From NCBI GenBank assembly GCA_003049485.1, contig PYST01000155.1:1-64000 (forward strand): a stretch of 64,000 nucleotides of DNA. The letters are read 5' to 3'. The notes beneath the pieces are model-generated. The model saw nothing but the letters and a program-made list of their open reading frames with translations, did no database searches and was not told the DNA's origin. Every line of letters begins with the position of its first letter. The first letter of the stretch is position 1. Made by a program: the position numbers and the translations under genes. This document shows positions 1-11,778 of this stretch, in pieces. This stretch comes from Ophioceras dolichostomum (lineage: Eukaryota > Ascomycota > Sordariomycetes > Magnaporthales > Ophioceraceae).

Positions 1-316
1 TTGTTGCTTTGCAAGGTTGGGAGTCGCGATGCCAAGAAAAAGTGTACCGGGTGATGATATGTACCGGGTGATGATGAACCACGTTATGCCAACTAAAATG
101 CAGATTCATACCAATACACACCAGTACCGCCCAATGGACACCAAAAAAACAGTAAGGCGAAGACCGGATAAAACGACTTAGTAGATGGCTGTCCTCCTAA
201 TGTAGCCAAAGCCACTCATGAATGTCTGTTTGCCCCCACTCGGATCGCGAGTGTGTGTAAAAGAGACGGTCAGATATGGACATATTCGTAGCAGGGCCCC
301 ACCACCCCTTCCTCTC
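1..316. other. gene-free left edge, 3' flank of GYP1
   Basis: No supportable gene is visible. The stretch lies just downstream of the stop codon of the minus-strand Gyp1 gene and presumably contains its 3' UTR. A short direct repeat (gtaccgggtgatgat, twice near 45-75) is the only structure seen. Confidence 0.5.
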
Positions 317-2619
317 CTACAACTGGAAGCTCGTCGAAGGAGTACGAGTGGACCCGGATGGGCCCCTCAGATGCGCTGACGAGCCCTTGAACAGGCTCTG
401 CCAGATGTAGGCCTCGCTGAGCAGCAGCTCAATGTCCTTTTCCGTCCATTCCCTCGTAGGAAGCGACTGGAGGAACATCATAATCTCCTGGAAGTCCATC
501 TTGGTCAACTTGTTCGACCACTTGACCAGGAACGCCGCGCAGACGTAAAGATGGAACTCGGAGAACCCGTTCTCCTCGGCCTGTTTCAATGTCCGGGGTC
601 AGCAGGCAGGTAACATGAGAGCAGCGGTGGCTACACACTTGGAGGATGCTGTGAACTCACCATATAAGTATCCCACATTCGTATCGTGTTCTTGACGCTG
701 ATCTCCCGCATGAGGAGGCAGTTCATCCACCTGAAGCTGAACTGGATGAACTCGACGTTCTCCTTCTCCAGGTGGCGGGCCAGCTGCTCGTCTATCCTGG
801 CCGTCAGGTCCCGCAGCGCCGCGACCTGGCGCTGGATGCCCGGCTGCGCGACGATGTAGTGGTCCTGGATGCCGTCCAGCAGCTTCGTCAGGCACCAGAA
901 CGAGTCGGCCTCGACGGCGTCCAGCACGGCCCTGGGAAGTTGGCCTGGGTCCATCCCGCTCTCGATGTTCGGGTCCGTGATGTAGACTCCCAGGAAGACC
1001 TGCCAGAAGGGCGTGACTAGGTCGTTGATCCCTTGCACGTAGCCGCTAGCCGGGTGCCGCACCGCCCACACGTACAGGATGCGCTCCAGCGACCGCTGGG
1101 TGGCCTCATAGCCATAGAGCTCGATATGCGGGTTTGTCCGGGGTACATCGATGCTGATCTGGTGCCATATGGCCTCATCCAGCCCCCTGCTGCCACCGCC
1201 GGTGCCACCACCGCCTCCGCTTCCTGGTTTTTCGAGAGATGAACTGCCGCTCCCAGTCCTGTCGAATGCTTGCCTCACGCCGTCGAGGTACTCTTTCCGT
1301 TTGCGCTCCAGCGTAGCCACACGACGCTCGCTGCTTGTGGGAAGGTAACTCAGAAGCAGTTGCCATGTCATGGCGCGGACCTCCTCAGGCACGCCGGACC
1401 ACGCAAGCGCCCTCAGTTCGGGCAGCGGGATCGTCGATGCTTGTAGGATCTTCTTGAACTTGTTTATCCTCGTTATCCTCGAGTTCACCGCATCCACCTC
1501 CTTGGGCGTCGCGTTGGCAGGTGTCGGTGGGTGGCTGATGAGGTGAAGAGCGTTTGCCGGATCTTTAAGGATGTCCTTATACTGTGGCCTCAAGATCTTG
1601 CCCTCGCTCTTCTTTGGCATCGGGTAGCCCGATGTCGGACGCTCGATGGCGATATCGCCAGTATTCGAAAATTGAAGCCCTAGGGCCGTGGAGCCACTAC
1701 CTAAAGGATCGTCGCCCGGAGCAGTATTCCCCAACCCATTTGCGGCGCTGTCTCTTCTTTCTTGTTGTTCTGCAGCAATCCTGCGTGTCCTCCTCTTCAT
1801 ATTGGACAGGCTTGGGAGCCCAAAGTCGTCCCCGTCGTCGTCACCATAGTCGTCATACATGTCGTCACCCTCGTCCATCTTCCAGTCGTCGTTGGTTCTC
1901 GAGAGAAAGTTTACGTATGACTTGATAGGAGGCGAAGACAAGCTCGACCCCTGCTTCGGTAAGGGGGAATGAAGGCTCGTCGTCTTTATCTTATTCGATG
2001 ACGAAGACGTCGGCGTGTGCGGGCGCGACGAGGAGCCGGATATGTTTCTGGTCGTTACTAGTCAGTAAAACAGTCGAGGAACCGAGGCAAAGAAGCCTTG
2101 AGTGGTGTTTGGCGACAAATGGTGTGGGGCAGCCGCGGCGTACAACGAATCGAACTTCAGCATGTCGGCATGGGAATATGCGGCCCCGACGACCTTGCCA
2201 CTGCTGGCTTCCCTCCTGGGTCCTGGGGGAGCATTGGTCGCCGGTTGCCTCCAGAACGGAGACGAGGATCTGCTTCGTTGTCAGTTCATCTGGGAGAGAT
2301 GAGCAGGTACTTGGGATCGAAGCAAAAGAGAGGCAGAACATACTCCGACCTATCTGCATGTTCCACCGAGGACGAGCAGGACTGTCAGTCGAGGTTGCGG
2401 GCGAGACAAAGAGAGATAGCCCCTGCAATGCTCTACAATGCCGATATCATAACCAAGCTTTAATGGCATCAACACCTACCAACTTGGACCATCTCCTGCG
2501 GGTCAAAGTCACCTGTTAGAATCGCGACGCTGGACATGAGAGAAAGGTGGTGAGAAGGTCAAAGTGGGGCAATTCACCTGTGACGAGGGCTTCTTGCCGC
2601 TCCCCGAGGAAGAGAACAT
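317..2619 (-). CDS. GYP1: Rab GTPase-activating protein Gyp1 (TBC domain)
   Basis: TBC-domain GAP that stimulates GTP hydrolysis on Ypt1/Rab GTPases at the Golgi. The main exon (661 to about 2047) carries an acidic, Ser-rich N-terminal segment and then the TBC domain. Both catalytic fingers are visible: the arginine finger in IDVPRTNP and the glutamine finger in YVQGIND. The last exon (580-317) is joined over an 80-nt intron (donor GTGAGT, branch tgctgac, acceptor CAG) and gives the conserved C-terminus beginning AEENGFSEFHLYVC. The main exon has no ATG before its conserved start. I infer 5' exons at 2619-2578 (starting MFSSSGSGKK) and 2529-2513, spliced by introns of 48 and 465 nt; all phases agree. 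The family assignment is secure, the first two exons are not. The gene is divergent from the Cox7-like gene. Confidence 0.88.
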
Positions 2620-3101
2620 CCTGGCGAGCGAGTACTGGAGAAGAGAAAAGTTGGGCGGGTGATTCTGTCACCAACGCATGGCCGGTGTTTCTTCACTCTG
2701 GTCGGGGGAGCTTGCCCCAGAAGATCCAGAGATGTATGTACGAAGTACCTTTCCTGGGGCGGTGCCGTGGTGGTGCTGCCCCTCCTCGGGAGACAACAGA
2801 GCCATTCAGCCAAGCCTAATTCCGTTAACTTGTGGGGGAGTTAGGTGGGTGGCATGGCCGGTTTTGGTGGTCCGGGCAGCCACCTATGGTTACAGTCACG
2901 ATTCAATAATCCGTCAGGAATTGAGGTTTATGCCTCAGGCAGCAACCTCTCAATTGGCTGCTGACGGAACGGAGCCGGCTTGAACCGCTTTCTTCCCACA
3001 AGCTATTGCCGAAACCCCCTAACAGCTTCAATCACCACCACCTCACCTCGAACCGCTGTCAGAAGAACATCTCCGTTCCATAGCGAAACAAGTTATTCAA
3101 G
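2620..3101. promoter_or_regulatory. divergent promoter region GYP1 / Cox7-like gene
   Basis: About 480 bp separate the inferred start codons of two divergent genes, so both promoters should lie here. I see no TATA box or known operator that I would defend. Confidence 0.4.
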
Positions 3102-3719
3102 ATGGCGTAAGTAGTCGATTCTCAGCCGAGCTGCGCGCGCCTGGCTCCCAGCTTCTTTCCTGCCGATTCCCGCGTCGAGTCGCGATTCAATGGCAGAGAC
3201 GAGAAGAATCGTACGATCCCGATTTCGAGCCGAGCAAAAGCTAACTGAGGCCTTTCCGAACCACCATATAGCTTCGTCAACGCGAAGAACCCTGTTCCCG
3301 CCTACCAGAAATTCTACCAGGCCGCCTACAGGTCGCACCAGCGCGTCTGGAACATCGTGAGTGTTCCCTGTTGTCGGGCCCACGGGTGATGGCCGAGAGG
3401 AAAAGCTACTAGGAAAGGCTAGAATGGGAGGAGAAGAAGTAGGAAAGACAGAGGGAGTAAGGCAAGATCAGATCAGAACACTGGCTCACACATCAATTGT
3501 CACGCAGAGCCCTCGGAGCCCATACCTGTTGGTTCCCTTCACTGTCCTCATGTGGGGAAACTTCGCCAGTTCGTGGCCCTCTCTCGTTCCCTTATGAACC
3601 GTTCCCCATAAGGAGTACACAGTGATCGAAGACTAACACGATGCGGCCTACTCACAGTGGCCATGTACGGCATGGGTCGGAAGGTTGCCGGGTACAACTC
3701 CTTCTTCGGCAAGGAGTAG
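3102..3719 (+). CDS. probable cytochrome c oxidase subunit VII-like protein (Cox7 type)
   Basis: Small single-span protein of about 70 residues, probably a nuclear-encoded accessory subunit of complex IV in the mitochondrial inner membrane. Four exons fit: 3102-3106, 3272-3356, 3508-3568 and 3658-3719. Splice sites are GTAAGT/TAG, GTGAGT/CAG and GTTCGT/CAG, with branch motifs gctaac and actaac. The spliced product starts MAFVNAKNPVPAYQKFYQ, has a hydrophobic segment (about residues 34-52, LLVPFTVLMW) and ends MGRKVAGYNSFFGKE. This N-terminal YQxxYQ pattern, one membrane span and a short basic C-terminus match the fungal Cox7 layout as I know it. The exon structure is convincing because every joint restores frame. 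The product name is less certain; it could be another small respiratory-chain subunit. Confidence 0.68.
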
Positions 3720-4246
3720 GCGGCGCTCTATGGGCTAGAGGCGAGGATGTCTGTCGTGCGAGTGGCTGTCTGTCCTAGGCTAGAGGGGGGCAGAACAGCC
3801 GGGAAGTGGTAGACCGGTGGACGTGATAGAATATGTATTGGTACTCCGGGGAATCTAGACGACTGGGGGAGTATAGCAATTGAAGTCTCCATTCGGGGTT
3901 CCGATAGTGTTCCTGCGCCATTGACAGCCAGGATTAGCGCCAACCGAGGGTCACCGTGATGCCAAGATATCCCATTACTATTGAGACGCCGTTATTGCCG
4001 ATTTGAATGCGAGACCTCACCCGCGCCTACTCGCCCTATTGCAAGTCCTTTCGTCTAAAGTACAAGAGGTAGTCCACTGCTGAGTGATACCCGCGTGGAG
4101 AAGAGGATGGGATGTGCCACGGGAAGAGAAGAGCATTCAAGAAATCCGAGGTAGAATAACCCGGTTTCCGCCTGCCCGCCCCGTGATCTTGCTTTTCTTC
4201 GTATACGCTGCCCGTCACTATCGAGAACAACCGAATCCAGTGGATT
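3720..4246. other. intergenic, between convergent genes
   Basis: No gene seen. It holds the 3' ends of the convergent Cox7-like and clathrin light chain genes. Confidence 0.45.
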
Positions 4247-5136
4247 TCAGTAACCATCCGCGCCGGGTGCCTTTTCGTCCTTGCGAAGGCTCATCAGCAG
4301 CTCTCTGAAGCGCTCCTTGCCAGACCCAGCCGCACCACCCTTAGCACCCTTGCCGCTCACGTCAACGATCTTAGAGATGCGCTCCCAGCTAGTGCCGCCG
4401 GAGGTGACGTCCTCCCGCGAGGCGAGGAACTGCTCGGCCTCCTTCCGAGTGGCCGCGATCGTTTTGTCTTTCTTGGCGTTGTAGTTCTCGTAGAAGTCAT
4501 CGATGTTCTGCTGCGCTTCCTTGACGGTTTCGGCCCGCTGCTGTGCGAACTGTTCTGCCCGCTTCTCGATCTGGGCGTCCCGCTTCTCGCGCCACGCCTT
4601 GACCACCTCGGGCTCCTCCTCTGCCTCAGCAAAGGCACCGTACCCAGAATTGTAGCTGACTGATGGGCCAGTAATGCTAGTTGACGGCTGTAGACTCAGG
4701 GATAGTTGTCAGTTCTCGGAAACCCGCGGCGCAATAGAGTGCATCGAGGGCAGGAATGCACGGGGAATCTCCCGCGACTGGAGAAGGGGAAAAGGTACCT
4801 CGTTGGATCGGCTGATGTCTGGGAAATGGCTTTCGAACTGAACATTCCCAGACCCGCCTAGGAGATCGTCGTCGTCGTCTATGCCAGCGTCTTCCACTGT
4901 CGCGAACTGGTTGGCATCGTCACCCAGGATAGCCCTCTCTCGCGCCAGGAAATCATCCGCAGACGGTTCGGCGGAGGCAGCCTTAATGTCGGTTTGGACT
5001 AGAACGATAGAGGCGAAAGAATGGGAAGTATTTGTTAGAAACGGAATGCAATGTAGAGGCAGAGAGATCATGCACTAGAAGGATAGGCCTTACCGCCTGA
5101 GTCGAAGTCGTCGATAGAAGGAAACCTGTCCGCCAT
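4247..5136 (-). CDS. CLC1: clathrin light chain
   Basis: Regulatory light chain of the clathrin triskelion, which binds the heavy-chain hub and acts in endocytic and Golgi vesicle coats. Three exons: 5136-5094, 4998-4799 and 4687-4247, giving about 227 residues, a normal length for fungi. The N-terminus MADRFPSIDDFDSG leads into an acidic segment (residues about 15-75, with a run of Asp), then a long charged coiled coil (about 105-190) full of Lys/Glu/Arg. That coiled coil is the heavy-chain binding part, with AWREKRD at its start. The C-terminus SGKERFRELLMSLRKDE is typical. Introns have donors GTAAGG and GTACCT. The gene is divergent from RTT103. Confidence 0.9.
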
Positions 5137-6081
5137 TGTGAAAATGCCGGTGCTGCCTGTGGGATTGGTGCGACCGACTCGCGGAAGGGAGTATTCTGCA
5201 GTAAAGAGCAAAGCAAAAGCTGAGAAGGGCGTGAAGAAAGTTGATACTATGAAATCGAGAGAGTGTGATTCTTGGAACAGTGAATGTGCATCAGGCAGAT
5301 GAAATATAGAAGATGGACGTATGGCAGTGACCAAGCTGCTGATGATGAGGTAACGCAGTCTGGCCAGTCCAGTCGCGAAATCCAATCGTCTAGCGGACAG
5401 GGCAGGGTCAGTTATGCAATTAAAGAGTACAGCAACACCAAAACGTGGCCAATGCATGCGTTTAATAAATGCGTCCCCGGTTTCTTCAGAACTCGCCGCA
5501 AGCTCTCCCATCAAAATCGACAGGTTCGCCGCAACTGCCGCCACACAGGCCTCCCTCTCTCACTCGCACACAACCAGTCTGTCTCTAGAATCTCTCCTAC
5601 AGAGGACGATCACCGACTTCCATGATATCAGGGGTTTTGATTTTCGGCACTGGGTAGACTCTGCTGCGGATTTTGACACGTATAGATTCGCAATCATATC
5701 TGAACTGCCCGCCCAGCTAAGAGGACGCTGACCCCTGTAGCTCTGAGAAAGAGAATTCCGATGGTAAACAAAACAAAAAAAAGGCACGAGAGAAGACTTG
5801 GTTGAGGGCATCTTGAAATCGTCGGTCCACCGGGCGAGAAACTAGAAGCGCCATTGAAGCTTCGAACCGGACATCCATCGCTCTTTCATTTGCCCTCGAC
5901 ATTTCCTGCTTTCATATCTCTTTCATCTTACTTGTCTCGTCGACCTCGGGATATTCGCCGCAAAGACCACGACCCCTCCTCGGCTCATCATTCCCAGAGC
6001 CAGACGTGCTGGTTGCGGGTGCCCGCCTCCGCCGTTGCCGCCAAAACAGCCACCAAAAACCAGCTTCTGAGCTCCCCCAAG
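5137..6081. promoter_or_regulatory. divergent promoter region CLC1 / RTT103
   Basis: The 945-bp spacer between two divergent start codons contains both promoters and 5' UTRs. Several pyrimidine-rich tracts lie upstream of the RTT103 ATG, as is common in fungal promoters. No specific binding site is claimed. Confidence 0.4.
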
Positions 6082-8081
6082 ATGGCCTATACAGACGATG
6101 CAGTGCTGGCGAAGTTGTCGGCACTCAACGAAAGTCACGATAGCATTGCAACAGCTGCGCAATGGATAATGTTTCATCGGTGAGTCGGCCCAACTGCAAA
6201 AGAAAGGAGAGGAAATTGGAAGAAACACGAGGAAGAAAACGTTCGCCCAACGATCACGGTTGTGTTTCTGCCAGACGGTTGTGGTTGTCTTTTCTCTTTC
6301 ATGTTTCTTTTTACACTTCCTCCCCAGGTTGTTGGATGGTCCTGTGTTTGCTTTTCCCCCCAAACTTGCTGCGGGCCCAGCCACTCAGGTTTGAGTGCTC
6401 GCAGAGCTTTCCAACAGGTCCTACGTGATGAGTGGTGCAGGAGAGCTCAGCTTGCTGACCAGGTATCTCGCTGCCCTTGCTTGCTTGCTTTTTCCCCCTG
6501 CCAGCCGTCATGCGGACCGTACAGTTCAGCTGTGGCTCAACCGACTGAAGGAGTCCCCGAGTGCTAAACGGCTTAACCTCATTTATCTAGCAAACGGTGA
6601 GCCATCCCTTCCCACCCTTCTTTCATCCCAACCACACAAACCACCGTTCCCAAACCATCACCACCGCAACCCAAAATCATGGCACACTCGCGCAAAATTC
6701 CAGCTGCCGTTGCTGTCACGGTTGCAGCCACCCCCGGAATCACTGCCACCAACGTGATCAATTACGAGTTGCTGGTCTCGTTGCTGATATGCTCTTCCGT
6801 TGTAGAGGTCACACAACAATCCAAGGCCCGCCATAAGGATGACTTCGTCGTCGCCTTCTCGCCGGTCATCGCAGATGCCACAGCTTCTGCGTACAAGGGC
6901 GCGCCATTAGAGCTGCAAGGCAAGCTCAGGCGCGTCGTTGATGTCTGGCGGGACCGTGGCATTTTTGAGCCTGCGATACAGGGAGCTGTTGAGGCTCGCC
7001 TTGAGGGTGAGCCTTTTTCGCTTGTGCACATATCTACCTAACCTAGCTCGGCTTGGGCCCCTCACCTCCCTGCCCCTCCTTGCGTTAATCCCCTTTGCCT
7101 CAAAAAAATCCACGACGCAAAAAGCGACATGGCTAACATCGACGAACGAAAGACCTGGATAAAGCCCGTGGCGCGTCCCGTCATCCGGGTGGCAGCCATG
7201 CTAGTAGTGTCCAGGGGGGCTTCGGCGGGTCGGGGTCTTCTATCCCATCGGAGCTCAGCGGCCTGGTCGTCCCGCAGCAAAACGTGGCTAAACACCTACT
7301 GCCCACCAGGTCGGCTGTGACCACTGCAAACCAAGAGTACGAGAAACTCACTGGGCCGGCCAGCGTCGTGCCGCCTGCTCCAGTCTATGCAGCCCGCCTG
7401 AACGGCCTGCTGAAGACACTGGCTACAGCTGAGGGTGCCGTGGCCGAGTGCGTCAAGGCGCGCAACGAGCTCATCGGCGCTTTGGAGAAGATGTTGGTCT
7501 CCAACAGAGACGCTCTACGTGCCGACGAGGCTCAACTAGCCGAGCTCGCCGAACGTAGGGAGTCGGTGGACAAGAAGAAGAACGAGGTCGAACTCGCTAT
7601 CATGTCGGGCCTGAGCTCGCAAGAAGCCAACTACAACGGAGGCAACAACGGCGCCACCGCAGTTCATGGAGGCAATGGTGCTACTCCCGTGCCCTCATCC
7701 ATAGAGCCAGCGCGGCCTGAGGTTGAGGCCTTGACTCCACCGGCCGGTGGCGACGACGGCGACTTCTACGGCGACAACGGTCCGGGCTACTCTGCCCCTC
7801 AGCAGCCGCACCAGCAGCAACAGGTCAAGGCCTCCCCGCGCCAGTCGCCCGTCACGCTACAACACCAAGCGCCAGCGTACCAGCAGTCCACGTCATCAGC
7901 CCCCGGTATCGACCTCCTCTCCACGCTGGCGTCCCAATCCCAATACCAGACAATTCCCACGAACGGCTCCAACAAGCGGCGTCGTGTCGAATCCGGAGAC
8001 GACTTTCCCGATCTCGGTAAGGACGACGGGATAGATGCCGACGTGAAGGAGATGCTGCGTAAGGATAGTGTCGGTTCTTGA
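6082..8081 (+). CDS. RTT103: RNA polymerase II CTD-interacting protein (Rtt103/RPRD type)
   Basis: Binds phosphorylated RNA polymerase II CTD and works in transcription termination with the Rat1 exonuclease machinery. Four exons: 6082-6179, 6505-6596, 6806-7006 and 7153-8081, giving about 439 residues. Donors are all GTGAGY and the last intron has a clear ggctaac branch point. Residues 1-130 form the all-helical CID domain (AYTDDAVLAKLSALNES, then HADRTVQLWLNRL and KRLNLIYLANEVTQQSK). A Gly-rich linker follows, then a coiled coil (about 190-265, LAELAERRESVDKKKNEVE) used for dimerisation in this family. The C-terminal third is Gln/Pro/Ser-rich and disordered, ending in a basic KRRRVE motif and an acidic tail. 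The start ATG follows immediately after a pyrimidine-rich leader. Confidence 0.87.
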
Positions 8082-9252
8082 TGGCACCATTCACCATCCA
8101 GATAACTTGCTCCTGTACTTTATGGCCACGTTGTTTTGGTTGTCTTCTTCTCCTCTCTCAGAATTTCATTTCTTATCTTCTCTAGCTGGCTGGCGAATGG
8201 TTGGAGGCAGATAACAGGAGCTGGCAAACAAGCCCCTCCTCCATCCCTCCCTTACTTGACGGATTGGCGCGCAAGAAGGGTCGCTCTCACTGTGCTTTCT
8301 TGATTCTGGCGGGGTAGATGATGGGTGCTCGCCACCACCACAGGGTAGTTGATGGCGATTGGTTCCCCTTGAGAGAAAATGATCCCAAGATCCTTCTTCT
8401 TGTATTCTCTTTTTTTCCCTACTCATTTGGTTGGCCTGTCTGGTGGATTCGGGGAACCAAGGTGTGTACAAGAAAACCGCAAGGGCATATCTCACATTTA
8501 AACTGTACCTGATAATAGTAGCAGGCACTGGGTGGAATTGGAAATCATCTTTTATACCTGCTCTCTTCCTGCACATTTCATTTCCAGGTTGAAAGGCGTT
8601 CAAGGTCTTTCTATGTATCACAATAGTCGGCGTCGAGGCGACAGTGTATGCTGAATGAAGGTGGAGGCCGCTGTTGCTGAATGATGCTCTCAAGCGGAGC
8701 TCCGGTGCTGGGCAGCAACCACCCGTTGTTGGAGCCCAGGGCAACCATTGATTGATTGACAGAACAAGAATGGAAGCAGCCCAGGTATCTATATTATTCT
8801 GGACGCCAGCACGCTCCGTCTCGGCACGGAACATAGCCTAGGTACGGTTGGTAAGCTAGTTTTTTTTCTTTTACCTCCGAAGAATCCGAGATTCAGACAG
8901 CACTTATCCTAGCGAGACTCGGTGATTCTCGGCGGTCGGCCGTGCTTGTGATGACGAAATCACACAGCGCATCGGGCGTGCGGACTCGGCACTGGGCGCT
9001 AAAAATTCAGTGACGCTCCTGCCATGCCAGGGGTCGGTGACCATCATCGATTTTTGCGACTCCGCTTGCGCTCGGAATATCCTAGAGAACCTTTTCCCTA
9101 CTGACTCCTTCCTCCTCCCTCTCTGACTCCGACACTCGCAACTTTTCGCATTGCGACCGGGGCAGTCATGACACGACAAGGAGCTGTAGAAGTTCTTCAT
9201 CTACTTTAGCCATCTTTTCTTTCTTTTGTTTGTACCACCCGTCCCTCTCTTC
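8082..9252. other. intergenic, RTT103 3' flank and MDL1 promoter
   Basis: About 1.17 kb without a supportable gene. A 222-codon minus-strand frame here (8166-8834) has no recognisable composition or motif. A cctaggtacgg copy of a short motif that recurs across the window lies near 8836. Confidence 0.45.
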
Positions 9253-11778
9253 ATGACGGTCTCGGGAGCGGTGCGCGGTGGCATGCTGCGCCCGCATCGC
9301 GGCATATTCCTCGCACGACCCCCTCCGAGACCTTCCCGAGACGCATTGCCTCCCAGCGCGGCCTTCCGGCCCATTCACAGGTATCAATCTACCGCGGCGC
9401 GACCTCGATCTCAAGCTCCGACTCCGGTCCGCGTATCCCGCGTGCCATCTCCGAGCTCAACCTCGACCTTTGTCTCGAGTCCGCCCACCGGCTATGGAAC
9501 TGGGGCGGGCGTTGGATTTGGGGCCGCAAGGCGATGGAGCCAATGTGGGCAACGCACAGGTATTCTGCGCCAGTTCTCGACGACCGCACCAAGACTACAG
9601 CAACGCGAGCCGCAACAGCAATCAAGTGCTCTTCAAGGCCAAGATGCCCAAGATGGGAGCAGCAGCAGGGCTGTGGCGTCACTGTCGGCGAGCTCTAGGT
9701 CCGTGAAAGAGAAAGGTGGTCAGGAAAACGATGAGGGGGGAGAAGGGTTGCCAGCGCCGAACCTCACAGAGAAGCTCGAGTTCGGCCGCAGCGAGAAGGC
9801 CGTGAAGGCATCACAGGTCAACATGCGCGCACGACTGTCCAAAGAGGGCAAAGGCCAGGGCGGTAAGGCCGGCCTGGGCGAAGTCTGGCGGCTGATCAAG
9901 ATCGCGAAGCCCGAGGTAAAGTGGCTGGCTGTCGCTTTCTGCTTCCTGCTGGTGTCGTCGGCCGTCACCTTGTCGATCCCCTTCTCGGTCGGTCGGATCC
10001 TCGACATCGCAACCAAGGGCAACGTCGAGGACGTGCGCATCTTCGGCCTGACGCTCTACCAGTTCTTCGGTGCCTTCGCAGCCTTCCTCACCGTGGGCGC
10101 AATGGCCAACTTCGGCCGCATCATCCTGCTCCGGATCGTGGGCGAGCGTGTCGTCGCGCGCCTCCGGTCTCAGCTCTACCGCCGCACGTACACGCAGGAC
10201 GCCGAGTTCTTCGACGCCAACCGCGTGGGCGACCTGATCTCGCGTCTCGGCTCGGACTCGGTCATCGTTGGCAAGAGTATCACCCAGAACGTGTCGGACG
10301 GGATGAGGGCTATCGTAAGTGGCTTCGCCGGGGGAGCGGCCATGCTCTGGCTCAGCCCCAAGCTCACGTCCATCCTGCTGCTCATGTTCCCGCCCATCGC
10401 CATCGGCGCCTTCGTCTACGGCCGCGTCATCCGCAACATCAGCCGGCAGATCCAGCGCAACCTGGGAACCCTCACCAAGATCGCCGAAGAGCGCCTCGGC
10501 AACATTAAGACCAGCCAGGCCTTCGCCGGCGAGGTGCAGGAGGTGCACCGCTACAACCAGCAGATCAGGAGGATCTTCACGCTGGGCCGCAGGGAGTCCA
10601 TAGTTGCTGCCACCTTCTATGGCTCCACGGGCTGGGCCGGCAACATGACCATTCTCGCTCTCCTCGTCGCAGGCGGGAACCTGGTTCGCTCTGGGACCAT
10701 GTCGCTGGGCGACCTGACCTCGTTCATGATGTACACGGCTTACGCTGGGTCCAGCCTCTTCGGTGTCTCCGGCTTCTACTCGGAGCTCATGAAGGGTGTC
10801 GGAGCCGCGAGCCGTCTTTTTGAGCTCCAGGATCGGGACCCAGCCATCCCGTCCACCGTGGGTATCAAGGTAAAGTCGGCCCAGGGTCCCATCAAGTTCT
10901 CCAACGTGAGCTTCGCGTACCCTACGCGGCCGGCGGTCACCATTTTCAACGGGCTGGACTTCGAGATACCATCGGGCAGCAACGTGTGCGTGGTTGGCCC
11001 ATCTGGCGGCGGCAAGTCAACGGTGGCAAGTCTCTTATTGCGGTTCTACAACCCGACTGGGGGATCGATCAGCATCAACGGCGTCGACGTCTCCAAGATG
11101 AACATCAAGTCCCTCCGGCGGCGGATCGGAATGGTCGCCCAGGAACCCGTCCTATTCTCAGGCACAGTGGCTGAGAACATCGCCTACGGTCGGCCGGACG
11201 CCTCCCGCGCTGAGATCATCTCGGCAGCGCAGCAGGCCAACTGCGGCTTCATCGCGGACTTCCCGGATGGTCTAGAGACCCAAGTCGGCGCTAGGGGCGC
11301 CCAGCTGTCCGGCGGCCAGAAGCAGAGGATCGCGATCGCTCGTGCCCTGCTCAAGGACCCGGACATTCTGATCCTGGACGAGGCCACGTCCGCGTTGGAC
11401 GCCGAGTCCGAGACGCTGGTCAACTCGGCGCTCGCGCAGCTGCTCAAGGGCCGCAACACGACCATCTCCATCGCCCACCGGCTCTCGACCATCAAGCGCT
11501 CTGATAGGATCATAGTGTTGTCGAACGAGGGCAAGGTCGCCGAGATCGGCAGCTACGCCGAGCTGAGCGCGAACCCGAGCAGCGCCTTCAGCAAGCTGAT
11601 GGAGTGGCAGATGAGCGGTGGGGAGATCCCCGAACGCCGCAAGCCTACCAACGACGGCCACTTCACCGAGGCCGAGGAGATCGAGGAGGACCTGGAGGAG
11701 ATTGAGGAGGCCGAGGAGGAGGAGCAGCAGGCGGAGGCGGCGAAAACGGCGGCAAAGAACACGGATAAGGAGCCGTGA
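9253..11778 (+). CDS. MDL1: mitochondrial half-size ABC transporter Mdl1
   Basis: Inner-membrane ABC half-transporter of the Mdl1/ABCB10 group, associated with export of peptides from the mitochondrial matrix. Intronless, about 841 residues. The N-terminal 150 residues are rich in Arg, Ser and Ala and nearly free of acid, as expected for a matrix presequence. The frame is open further upstream, but ATG 9253 is the first ATG; 9283 is an alternative. The membrane domain spans about residues 210-520 (first helix WLAVAFCFLLVSSAVTLSI). The nucleotide-binding domain is complete: Walker A GPSGGGKST, Q-loop AQEP, signature LSGGQKQR, Walker B ILILDEATSALD and H-loop IAHRLST. The C-terminus is a Glu-rich acidic tail. 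All catalytic residues are intact. Mdl2 is an alternative assignment, but the overall layout favours Mdl1. Confidence 0.88.
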   Translation: MTVSGAVRGGMLRPHRGIFLARPPPRPSRDALPPSAAFRPIHRYQSTAARPRSQAPTPVRVSRVPSPSSTSTFVSSPPTGYGTGAGVGFGAARRWSQCGQRTGILRQFSTTAPRLQQREPQQQSSALQGQDAQDGSSSRAVASLSASSRSVKEKGGQENDEGGEGLPAPNLTEKLEFGRSEKAVKASQVNMRARLSKEGKGQGGKAGLGEVWRLIKIAKPEVKWLAVAFCFLLVSSAVTLSIPFSVGRILDIATKGNVEDVRIFGLTLYQFFGAFAAFLTVGAMANFGRIILLRIVGERVVARLRSQLYRRTYTQDAEFFDANRVGDLISRLGSDSVIVGKSITQNVSDGMRAIVSGFAGGAAMLWLSPKLTSILLLMFPPIAIGAFVYGRVIRNISRQIQRNLGTLTKIAEERLGNIKTSQAFAGEVQEVHRYNQQIRRIFTLGRRESIVAATFYGSTGWAGNMTILALLVAGGNLVRSGTMSLGDLTSFMMYTAYAGSSLFGVSGFYSELMKGVGAASRLFELQDRDPAIPSTVGIKVKSAQGPIKFSNVSFAYPTRPAVTIFNGLDFEIPSGSNVCVVGPSGGGKSTVASLLLRFYNPTGGSISINGVDVSKMNIKSLRRRIGMVAQEPVLFSGTVAENIAYGRPDASRAEIISAAQQANCGFIADFPDGLETQVGARGAQLSGGQKQRIAIARALLKDPDILILDEATSALDAESETLVNSALAQLLKGRNTTISIAHRLSTIKRSDRIIVLSNEGKVAEIGSYAELSANPSSAFSKLMEWQMSGGEIPERRKPTNDGHFTEAEEIEEDLEEIEEAEEEEQQAEAAKTAAKNTDKEP

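Noticed and set aside
8166..8834. 222-codon minus-strand frame starting with ATG
   Set aside because: Random-looking composition, no motif, lies in the 3' flank of RTT103 with no splice or promoter support.
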